A stretch of 64,000 nt of DNA, taken from Zingiber officinale. Its lineage: Eukaryota; Streptophyta; Magnoliopsida; Zingiberales; Zingiberaceae. The position numbers and the translations under genes were made by a program. The notes under the pieces are model-generated. The model worked only from the letters and a program-made list of their open reading frames with translations, was not told where the DNA came from and searched no databases. The stretch is taken from contig NC_056003.1 in NCBI RefSeq assembly GCF_018446385.1, forward strand, positions 21,449,198 to 21,513,197, written 5' to 3'. Positions within the stretch are counted from its first letter, which is position 1; each line of letters begins with the position of its first letter. This document shows, piece after piece, positions 33,970 through 45,900 of this stretch.

Positions 33970-35430
33970 TTCAATATACCAAAATCCCAAAAAATGTAAC
34001 GATAAATTTTTGTATTATTTACCGCTAGATGAAGGTCTTCTTCAAATTACTTCAAGGACTTTATCTTTCTTCAATGTGGATTTGATCAACACCTGAAAAT
34101 ATTATATTAAATAAGCTAAGCAACAGTTATAGAGTATGAATGTATAAAGCTATAGAATCCAACACTTAGGATGACTGCATATAAATAGTAAAACACACTG
34201 GCAAGCTAGCAATGTAAGGAATGAGTAGATTCACACTATCAATAAACACTAATACCAAATACAGTACAAGCATACTAAATTACACTATTTTTCAAGCTCT
34301 TCTATATTGCCTTTTAAAACATTGCCACCAATAGTCATATTCAACCCTTCACTAGAACCTATTACCCTTCCCACCTCATTTACGGATTGACCAATAATTG
34401 ACTTACCTATTTTTGAAGAGAGCAAAGCTTTTATTTCCTTTCAAAATATGTTTTCATCCTTTCACGGGTATGAATCTTCACAAATGACAAACGCATGAAT
34501 TTGTCCATCCTTGTACTTTTTCATTGGGTCTTTACAATCAAAGTATATTTTTAATGATCAAATTGATAACTATAAAGCAAAGGGATATAAATAGATCAAT
34601 GACACATCGATTGGTGGCTGCATATGTTGCAATAAGATTGTTGATTTGTGTTTGGTACTCATCTCATAACCACATGATTTACTGGATTTTAGTGTGTTTG
34701 GTGCCCTATAAGGAGCTTCTCAGGAGGTGCCACTTATTGAATTTCTTTTAAACCAAGCTTAAGTAGATAAGAGAGATTGGCCTAACATTTAGCTCTTAAT
34801 GTCTGATAGACCATTAAATAATCAGTCAAGAATTTGAAATTCAGCAGCTAAAATACAATGAACTAGGAAACACAAGAATTTAGTATCACTTAAATATTTT
34901 AAATATCTAGGAATTTACATGTGTTGCAAAAAGTTCATAAAAGATTATTACAAAAAGAGCAATTTACCATGAATAGACACATAAAAAGGGTTTTAAATCT
35001 AACACTACGTTCCAAGTCACTTCAGATGTGTAGGACAATTAGAAAGAAGAAGGTTAACCAACCAATTGCCCAATAACAAATACATAAGTAAAAAAAAATG
35101 CATGAGCAGGTACAAAAAGAATAGGTATGGCTAAATTTTCATGGAGGAACATAGACTAGAAAACAACATCATAATGGAAACATTATTTTTGAAGAGACAA
35201 TAGACATGGAAACTTGTGGGTTAAAGAAGTTTATAGGATTGGAGCGATTGAGTTTAAACATCGATTGATACTAAAATAGAAGGCTTCAGGCCTTAAGCTT
35301 TCGAATTAAGAAGTTGACAAGTAGTTTCCGGCGACGTTGGAAGGCTGGAGATGCAAATCGACGACCTCTAGGGTTTGAGCAGTGAAGGGCAAGCAAATTA
35401 TTAAAGGGCTGAGTTGTAATGGGGAGATGC
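33970..35430 (-). other. 5' part of the CACTA element
   Basis: No coding sequence recognised. Probably leader and intron sequence of the minus-strand transposase. A somewhat GC-richer patch (about 35320-35390) could be near its promoter. Confidence 0.4.
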
Positions 35431-35439
35431 AAAATACGT

Positions 35440-35790
35440 TTAAGTGTTATAATTTATATTATATATTATAAAGTAATGAGAATTATATTGTATATTATAA
35501 AGTAACATATGAAGTGAGAATTATATTGTATATTAGAAGGTTATGTATAGGAAATTGGTTCATCTTTTTACTTCACACATATAAATTACGTACAATTTTT
35601 TTTTTTACTTTTTACTTTATTAAAATTATTGTACCAAAGTGTAATATTACTATAAATTAATAGTGAACCCGTGTTTTTTAAAATCTGAAGTAAATAATGA
35701 TATTTTACTTCACTGGTGTTATTATCGAAGTTTATTGTTATATATTACTTCATAATTTCTAATTACCGAAGTAACGTGTGGCGAAGTAAA
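35440..35790. repeat. right subterminal array of ACTTCG/CGAAGT words
   Basis: Shorter, more decayed counterpart of the left array: tandem TATATTATAAAGTAA units at about 35455-35545, then GAAGTAA/TTACTTC words up to the terminal repeat. Confidence 0.75.
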
Positions 35791-35811
35791 AATAAAAAAT
35801 TCTACTAGTAG

Positions 35812-36720
35812 TCACTCAAAATAGAACAAAACACAATGTGTTTAGCAACACACAACCAAACAAATCCGTTGGTGTTTGACTGCTAAAAATTGAACACATG
35901 AACACACATTCGATATAAATTGGCTGAACATGTCCAGTTGCTTTTCAGTGGGCAGTGGTCGAAAATCATTGTGTTCGGTCAACAATGGTTGAACACATTG
36001 AGTTGTGTTTAGTCAGCAATGGTTGAACACATTTGGTGGTTATTGACCGAACATATTATGTTGTGTTCGATGAACCATGATCAAACAAATTCTAATGCGT
36101 TCGACTGATGGTAATCGACAAGCAATAATGAATTCGGGTTGAATGACACACGACTAAAATTCAGTAGATCTATGTCATACATTTTGCAATTTCAACAATC
36201 TGATACAATCCTAAAGTCAATTTCATGCAAACAAAAAAACATATTCAAATAAGTTTCAACACTCATAAAAAAAATACTAAACACAAATCTAACAAAAATA
36301 AAAATTTACCTACGTAATGAAAGGCCTAATGAACACTAATTGTATAATTCAAGTACCGTTATTTGATGACGTCGGTAGAAATTGAGTTGTCCAAGTCGGA
36401 TTGATATTCGACTAATATGCGTTGAAGAGATAAAAAAGTGAAAATAGAGCGCAGCTATTTGAGTTCATAGTCGCATGTGTTGTGCTGAAGAGATAGAGAG
36501 AGATGAACAGGAGAGAGGGAAAATGGGAGATGGACGCAGATTTTTTTTTTTTTTTTGTTTTTTTAAATAAATTGGATTTTTTAAGGGTAAAATAAAAATA
36601 TTAGGAGGTGTGTTTAGAAACATTTATGATAAACAAAGTATTGGCAGATGCATTTAAAAAATGGAGTGGGTTTAGGGAAAGTGGGGGTGTGGATAGCCCC
36701 ACCCTATTTTTATTATGATT
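35812..36720. other. unclassified repeat-like sequence between the CACTA and the SCC3 gene
   Basis: 35.83-36.13 kb has degenerate repeats of TGTTCGGTC-AACAATGGTTGAACACATT type in both orientations. The remainder has an A/T run (36540-36565) and GTGGGGGTGTGGATAGCCCC near 36685. Possibly the end of an older transposon; family not determined. Confidence 0.35.
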
Positions 36721-36909
36721 TAAAATGTAAAAGATAATATTTATCACTTTAGTGTTTAGTTATATATTGATACTCAAGATCACGGAAGGCCGACCCCGCT
36801 TCCCTCTTTTCCTTCAGGAATTGTAGGGCTTTTCTTCTAACACATCCTCTTCCGCTTCAAATCTCCTCTTTACTAGGGATTTCGACCCCGATCCATCTGC
36901 TGACAGTCC

Positions 36910-39900
36910 ATGGAGCACGCCGCCGTGGTCCCCGAAGCACCAGTTCGCCGGGTTCTTCCCCGAACTCTTCTCGTGATTTTCTTTTTGCTTCTTGAGCCTA
37001 ATCCTTGCTTTCTACTGTCCGACTTCACTTTGTGCAGAAGAGGGGCAGGCCGCCCAAGAATGCGAGTAAAGCAGGGGTAAGCAAACCCAGCGTCTCCACC
37101 GTGGAGAAGGTGGACCGCAGCCCTACTAACGAAGAGCAAGGATCCGGGGATGGCTCCTATGATGCTTTCGACGATCACGCCCCAAAGGCTAAGAGGAAAG
37201 CGGCAATTCGGGCTGCCGGATGGAAGGAAGATCAAAGCTTGATCGGTTTGTACGCTTGATTCTTGTTACATTGGTAAATTATTGTTTGAAAGATCTTGGA
37301 TTTGGCACCATTCCTTGTTTGCTCTCCAATTTGAAGAAGTTCGCCAGGTGTATAACAACTAAATATCCATTGCTCGAGTAGGTGATTTCTTACATATGAG
37401 AAGCCCGCCCCTGCTTATTCCAGCTGTATTTTTCATGCCAATCATGATAGCGGTGTTATTTGGGAATTCTGGCTTTAAGGCGCGCTGTTCACTTTCTTTA
37501 AACTGATAACTGCGCCCACTACAATCCCTATGACTTCCAAGTTGTTGGATCTTACTTACATTTCCATGCTCATTCTTTGCTTGTAGTTTTTAAAGAATTT
37601 CTATATGACATGAAAGATGCATATAATTTATCTTATTATGCTTCTTTGCTCAAGAACTTGTAGTTGGTGTTATTTTGTTAAGATTATAAGTTCCTAGTAG
37701 ATTTAACTCGAAGTGGGTGTGTAACAATAAAATTCGTATTCAAGCTGATCTAATCCTATACACGGTAGAGCTAACGTTAGTCTTCATATATCATTGGTTA
37801 GAGGCGATTTTAGGCTCTTGATAAGTATGTGAAGCCTTAATGGAGAGATGTAACCTATGAAGAGAATTTTAGAGTTTGATGTTGTAGGTTGAGCATATTC
37901 TTTTCAAAAAAGTAGTGAAATGTAAATTAAAAAGAGGATAACTTTTGGCAAAACTGGTCATGTAGAAGGTGAGGAAAACTAATGAATTTAGCAATTTGAT
38001 AACAAATTTCTACATGGTAGTGTAGCAATGTTGGGCAAAACAGTCATTTTGTTACATTTGGTCATTCTAAAAGCATGAATTGACTTCAATGACTTCAATG
38101 ACTTCTAAGTGTATTTATCGATTCAGATTCAAAATTTAAAAAGAAAATGATTACCAAAACTGCAGCATAGTCAGATTTTTAAGTCTTAGTCTTTTTTTTT
38201 CTTTGAATTGATAGATACACAGTAAGAGACCATTGGAATTCACCTATTTTTTCTAAGTGGCTAAACGACTAAAAAAATGATAATTTGACTCTTTCTCAAA
38301 ACTTCTACATGAACATCTTCACTTTAAATTTTGAATCTAAACAGATGGATCCACTCTAGGAAGATATTGGAGCGTATCCATGTTTCCACAGTAACCAGAT
38401 GATTAAAAAATGATCGTGTAATAGCTTTATTCAAAATTGCTACATGGATTTTTTTTTCTTAAATTTTGAATATGGAAAAATAAATTCACTCTAAAATGCC
38501 ATTGGAGATCACTTATGCTTTTAAAGTGGCTAACGACTTAAATGTGATTATATGGTAGTTTTCCCTACCCTAAATTGCTTATATGGCGAATAGATGGATC
38601 CATCATAGAAGTCTATTGCAGCAGTCCACTCATGTTTTCAAAGTGACCAACTATTTAAACATGAGCTATATGGTCTTAGATGATCAAATTATCCCATTTT
38701 TAAAATTTGCATTTTACTTTTTTTTTTTTGAAAAAATAGTTTCCTCCTAAACTTACATAATTCATATCATAGTGATCTTTATTTTTCTTTTATAAATTTA
38801 TAATTTTTTTTTTTTTTTTAGTAATTTCCAACAATTTATAACTTGTAAAGTAAGTTTTTAAAAATGTATGGTAGAATTTATTTCATTTTGCTCTCTATTT
38901 TTCTTAAAAGTTCTAATGAAAACTACTTTATGAGTTTTGCTTAGGTGCACTAGACCAATTGCTGGCTTTTTTTTTTTAAAAAAAAATTAAGAAAGGTAAA
39001 TTTGGCAGAATGCACCAGTTTGGACACCCTTCTGATGAATAAAAAAGGCGTCTCTTTGATGATTCAATAAAAAATGATTGCCGTTTTTGAGTTTTACCCA
39101 TTTTTTAACCATGGAGGTAGAGTGACGAGACATGAGAAGATGGTGGTGTCCGGAAGGAATAAGAGCTAAGAAGGGATAAAGGGGAAGATAAGATATGAGG
39201 GAGGGGGTGGATGGAGGGAACAAAATAGAAGTGAAGATGTGGTCAGTAGTGATGGTAGGGAAACAAAGATTGAGGATTAGATTTATTTCTCTCTAATTTG
39301 AAATTGAACTGAGTCAGTTTATTTTTCTGGTTTGAGGGATGATATGGTTCCATATTTTGAAATGATCTTATAAGGGTTTGAATTCTTGGTCAAAGTTTTG
39401 TGTTTAGTGAAAATCCTTTTGTGTGGACTTCACTTTAGACTAGAATGCTCCTTGAAATCCAACATTAGCTAATATTTTAAATTTATTGGTGTTTTTCACA
39501 CAGATGTCATCAAGCATAATGGAAGAGTGATTAACCATGCTGTCAAAAAGTGGATTGAGCGCTATGAATTAGATCCAAAACCTGCAACAATTGAAATTTT
39601 GATGTTGCTCTTTGAGGTAACATTCCAGCAATTAGTGCCTTTGGATATTATATTTATTGCATACATTGTGAATTTGATGAAAGTTATTGCTGATGGACAG
39701 GCCTGTGGAGCCAAATATAAACTAGAAGTGGCTTCCTTTGAGGAGACTAACGTGGATGATGTTGTGGTCTCACTTGTGGAGCTAGCTAAAAAAGTATTTT
39801 CTTATGACTTACATGAAATTAATTTGTGCTGAACCATTGAAAGTTCTTCCTTTGTACCTTGGTTTATTTAAACAAATTTTAACTCCAATTTATTGCTTTG

Positions 39901-42900
39901 TGTATTCATGGATCCATGCCAACCAGTTGTTACTCGATGACTTTAGTAGTTTAGTGTTTGCTTTGTCTAACTTTAACTTTGCAAAATACTGCAGGGTGAA
40001 ATAGAAGACAATTTCAACTCAAAGCAAAAAGAGCTTAAGAACTTCAAAGAAAATCTTGCATCATTCTGGGACAACTTGGTTATTGAATGTCAAAATGGGC
40101 CATTATTTGATAAGTTTTTGTTTGAGAAATGCATGGATTATGTAATTGCACTGTCATGGTATGTTTTTTCTTTCTTTTTCGTTTGCATGTTTTTCCGCCT
40201 GAAAAGAAATTTTTGTTAGGGAATAATGCTTGTGCACTTCAGTACTCCTCCTAGGGTTTATCGGCATGTGGCTTCGCTGGTTGGTCTCCAGTTGGTTACA
40301 TCCTTAATAAATGTTGCAAAAATGCTTTCTGGACAACGTGAGACCACTCAAAGACAATTAAATACTGAAAAAAAGAAGAACAATGATGGACCACGTCTGG
40401 AGTCTCTCAACAAAAGGTTATCTCAGACACATGAAAAGATCACTACCATGGAGGAGATGATGCGCAAAATATTTAAAGGGTACTTGAATTGCATATTTTT
40501 CTTTGATTTCACTAGAATGAATCAACTTTGTTATCATTTCATTTTTCTTGTCTTTTGTAGGTTATTTATGCACAGGTATCGAGATGTTGATCCAGAGATA
40601 AGAATGTCTTGCATCAGTTCTCTCGGTAACTGGATACTATTGTATCCATCACTTTTCTTGCAGGATCTATACTTGAAATATCTTGGTTGGACACTGAATG
40701 ACAAGGTAAGTTCCTTTAGTATGTATCTTGAGTATTGTTTTCTTAGCCTTTCAACTGCTATTTTCCTGCCAAAAGCACTAATGCATTTCTTGTTGCTTTG
40801 GAAGAGTCCTGGAGTCAGAAAAGCTTCAATAATTGCACTTCAAAATCTATATGAGGTGGATGATAATGTGCCATCACTTGGTCTTTTCACTGAAAGATTT
40901 TGCAGCCGTATGATTGAGCTTGCTGATGATATTGATATTGCAGTGGCTGTATCAGCCATTGGTCTTTTGAAACAACTACTAAGGTAATGGTTTTTAACCT
41001 ACCCTTTTGGTTCATTTGATGTTTATGTCATGGATGTATTACTAAAACTTTGTACTGCTTGGTTTTGCAGACATCAGCTTCTAACAGATGATGAATTAGG
41101 CCCTTTGTATGATCTGCTTATTGATGAACCACCCTTAATCAGGCGTGCAATTGGAGAATTAGTATACGATCATTTGATTGCTCAGAAAATTAAAAGTTCC
41201 CATTCTGGACGTAAAGGTACCCTGCTGCTATCCGTTGAATATTGAATTTGATATGCAAGCTTGTTAATCATTACCTATATCTAGATGGAGAGGAAGAATC
41301 CTCTGAGGTTCATCTAGGACGCATGTTGCAAATTCTTCGGGAATTTCCTGATGATCCAATGTTAAGTACCTATGTTATTGATGATGTTTGGGATAACATG
41401 AAGGCCATGAAGGTATTTCTTTTCCTTGTATTTCATTGAAAATAAATTTTCTATAGGAAATCCTGTTGGTTTTGTCATTTGTGTTCTGGTGCTATATTGT
41501 TTTAAGATGCTTTGTTACAGGATTGGAAGTGTATCATATCCATGCTTCTTGATGAGAATCCACATATTGAATTGACGGATGTCGATGCAACTAACTTGGT
41601 TAGGCTGCTCTATGCTTCTGCTAGGAAAGCTGTTGGGGACAAGATAGTTCCTGCTGCTGATGGCCGAAAGCAGTATTACACAAAAGTTCAGAAAGTATGG
41701 CTGAAGTTTCTTTGCGTGACTAACTTTAGTTGCCGAAAGTTGTTGAATCTTTTCTGTAGCTAATAAAGTGGGCTTGGGATTGGCTATTCAAGCCTGAGTC
41801 TGTTTCTTTTGCTACTTTGGTTTCAATTCTCAGTATAAGCTCACAAGTCGTAACCATGGTATTTCAGTATAAGATAGAATTATCATTAAGATCAAATTTT
41901 CAATTTATATGCCACATAATTGGAAGTCTTTCTTTTTGTTCTTTAACCTCAATAAGATAGGGATGACTAAACTAATTCAGATAGCAGGTTCAGACAGTAT
42001 TATTGTTTTTTGGATGCCACCTGATATTGCTTAGAGGGTTTTGTATTAATTCAAAATATGGATTCGAGGCATGGGAACTTTAATTTTACTGTACTGCAAT
42101 ACTGTACTGTTGGAGACTAGGAGGATATGATTGGTATAGAAGTTATAATCTTTCTACCTTAGGCACCTTGCCGTCTACTCTTTTCGTAAATATGGGTCAT
42201 GTATGTTGCAGGAAACATTTGAAAACAATAGACGGAAAATAACAACTGCCATGATGAAGAAATATCCTCAGCTGTTGCACAAGTATATAGCTGACAAAGC
42301 AAAGATTTCTTCTTTGGTTGAGATTATGGGACTTCTAAAACTTGAACTTTTCTCTCTACAAAGGCAGGACCAGGTGAGATTTGCATTATTATGTACTTAA
42401 GTGCCTGATGCTTACCAGAGCTAAATAAGATAACTATGTCGATCTGTTCTATCAGAATTTTAAGGCAATTCTGGAACTTATTGTGGATGCGTTTTTTAAG
42501 CATGGGGAGAAAGACACATTGAGATCTTGTATCCGCGTGATAACATTTTGTTCAACAGATAGTCCAGCTGATCTTCAAGATTATGCACAGAATAAGCTGA
42601 AGGATCTGGAGAATGATCTAATAATTAAGTTAAAGGCTGCTATTAAGGAAGTTGAGGTATGGACAATGTTTACTTGACTCTTTTAATCTTGTAAGTTTGA
42701 TTAGTTAAGTATGGCAATTAAACCTTTGTAGATGGGAGGTGATGAGTACTCACTTTTGGTCAATTTAAAGCGGCTTAATGAGTTTCAACTGACTAAATTT
42801 GTGCCCGTTGATAGCTTATATGGAGATATGAGTAGCATTCTCAAGCTTTTGAGAGACATCGACAATGAGGCATGTAAACACCTTGAAATCTGCTTTGATA

Positions 42901-45900
42901 TTTTATGCTTTTGATGACGAACTTTGTTGACCTATCAGGTAAAGTGTTTTCTGCTTCTCAACATGTACCTCCATGTAGCCTGGTCTCTGACGTTCATTGA
43001 TGTTGAAAGTCCTGAGTCATCTATTAATGAATTATTATCTAAGAGAGATACACTGTTTGAGCAACTAGAATGCTTCATAAATGACCTGCCTAATGCTCCA
43101 CAGGAGGGTAGGATTGGAAATCTACTGTCATACAGAGTAAGTTTTCATTTCTGTGAAAGTTGTTCTCATTGATTTTGTTGCATTTGTTAAATCTCATATT
43201 CCATGCTGAAAACTTCCCCCCTCAAGTTTCTGGATTAAGTAATTGCCAACTGCCTTCCTTTTGGAATAGATGTGTATCATACTTGCATATATATGGTTGC
43301 TTTCATTGACTTTGTTGCATTTGTTGTTTTCCATAAGATTAAATTTCACTTTCCAAGCAGAACTTTCCCCACTTAAGTCTCTGGATTAAGTAATTGCGAA
43401 CTGCCTTTCTTGTGGAATAGGTGTGTGTCATACTAGCAGACCTATGGTGCTTATTTGAAAATTCTAGATTTTCTTCTACTAAACTGCATCGATTAGGATA
43501 TCACCCAGATATATCCTCAGTTGAAAAGTTTTGGAAACTTTCTCAGCAGTTGCTTAGCATTTCAGGTTTGATTCACTCGAGTTAAAATGTTGCACTTTAG
43601 ATAACTCCTGTATGGATTGCTCTTTGAACTCAGTTTTATAATTTACAGATGAGACCGAAGAAGAGGATTCAAACGAAGAATACATTGAGGATACAAACAG
43701 GGATGTGGTTATGATTGCCGCTGCTAAGTTGGTCATACATAGAGTTACTAAGGTACTACCTTTTGGTTGATCATTGCCCATTTTTCAAATGGCTGCATGA
43801 CTAAAATTGCTTCCCAATGCCTTGTTAATGCTAAAAAATGAACTAAGAGTATGAAAGAGCAGCTGTTAATTACTTTTAATCAAAAGATACAATTTAAAGT
43901 GTTGAATCATACAATTAAAACTCATCAAGCGCTAAATATCATTTTGGTATTTTGTCTAGTACAAGTACACTCAAAGACATTTCATCACTTAAATTCTACA
44001 ATCCACCTTCATTAATGTACAGCAGTCCAGGTCGGGCTAATTAGGGTATTGCTCATACATTTCAGGATTGACCATCTAGATCCGTAGTTCAACATTAAAC
44101 TATTTCATTTTGGTTTCTATTCGATCTTGTGCCAATTTTCGTGTGTATTTATAATTGTCATTTACAGATACTACCTATAATTACTGAAGAACTTATTTAC
44201 AAAACAAAGGATCCTGTAAATAGCTTTAAAAGCCGTTGATTCCCAGTATCATATCTCAAATAAATTCTCTTTTGCAACTCAATGCTTCTTGCTCATTGCT
44301 TTCCTGCTGATTGTCACCCTCTTGAAGAAATTGTGACTTTGGATTTGATGAATCATATATGGATAGATGAATAAAGAGGTGGAAAGGGTTTTGACTGATG
44401 ATTGTAGGAAAAGATAAGTGGATAATAATAAATTTCTATAAATAAAAAAATTTATATAGACCCTTGAGTGTATGGGTGGTATTAGTCTTGATACTTTCCC
44501 CATTTTGACCACAGAACGTATCACCTTTTCTTCTCAGGTGGAAACAAATTGGAAGAGTGCATTTGGTTGCTTGTCTTCCTTTCTCAATGAATATATATAA
44601 ATGTGAAACAAAACTGAGATTGGAAAAACCTAAAAAACATGTAGTTGAATCAGTCAAATAGGAACATAGGTTATTGGTTAGTTGATATGTTTATACTAAT
44701 ATTCAATGATGGGTGCTAACATATACTCTGCTTTATTTACTTATCCTTTCCCTCATCAAATTAATTTTTAATTACATTTACTTAAGTTTGGGACTGTAGT
44801 CTCACTATTATGAAATCTTAGTTTGATTGTATTTTCAAAAGTAGCTATACTTTCAGCATGCTTTTTATATAGCTACTTAAAACTAAATTGTTACTAAATT
44901 TGGACAAGGTTTTTTCTGATATGAAATTTTGGGATTGTAGTCTCATTATTATGAAATCTTAGTTTGATTGTATTTTCAAAAGTAGCTATAATTTGAGCAT
45001 TCTGTTTATAGAGCTACTTAAAACTAAATCGTTACTAAATTTGGACAAGTTTTTTTTCTGATATGAAATTTCATGTTTATTGCAGGACTATCTTGCGGCT
45101 GAGATTATTTCACATTTTGTGATGCATGGAGCAAGCATCACAAATATAATCAAGAATTTCATTACTTCTCTAAGAAAAACTGCAAAAGATGAGATGCCTT
45201 CTATATTTTTTGAAGCATTGAAAAAAGTAACTATTTACCTTGCTAATTCTTTGTTATAATTAAACTTATCTTGTGGTTTTCCTAAGGTCTCTTTGTAATT
45301 AGTGTATCTGCTCGTCTATTACCTTTTATTAAGGTCACTGGTAATTTCATATACTTAAATGCTATCACTTGTAGCTTTAGACGTGCATCTATTTTAACAA
45401 GATACAACAAAAACTGAGTCCTGGCTATCTTGGTCGGACTTTGTAGTTCAACCACTGTTAGACTCTATATGAGATCATCATTACTAATAATATCCAGATC
45501 TTATAAATCATTCTAAAATATGTTAATTAGAGTTTCTGGGTCTATATATCTTATATCTTCAATTTTAATTTATTCAAATAATGTAAGAATAAAATATATT
45601 CTTTTTTGAAATATGTCTACCATCTATTACTGATGTGACACATAATAGTTTAATTACTTGTTTAATGAATGATCATTTTCCCACTGAACTTCTGTTTCTG
45701 TGTACATAATATACGATCCCTCTTTTTCCCACTGAAAATGCTTAGAAATCTCTTTGATAGTGTGTGTTAGAAATTCATAATCCTTAATAGGAGCTCCCAG
45801 AAACTGAAAAGTTAGTAGCCAAATTGAAAATTTCGTTTTTTCAGTTTGAAATGTTTTAAGAAAATACCTTTAGTGAAGTGTTAGTTTATTTACTCAAGTA

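Larger units (their letters stand above)
31718..35811 (-). mobile_element. CACTA (En/Spm-type) transposon, internally deleted, 4.1 kb
   Basis: Both ends carry the inverted repeat CTACTAGTAGAATTT followed by TTTACTTCGC (left 31718, right ending 35811). The usual terminal CACTA letters are not intact and no exact 3-bp duplication is visible. Both subterminal regions are packed with ACTTCG/CGAAGT words, the layout of CACTA transposase-binding arrays. The interior codes on the minus strand for a broken transposase that lacks its catalytic middle. Non-autonomous. Confidence 0.8.

Noticed and set aside
36873-37235. Minus-strand ORF opposite SCC3 exons 1-2
   Set aside because: Shadow of GC-rich coding sequence; the plus strand gives the conserved AT-hook and SLIDV block.
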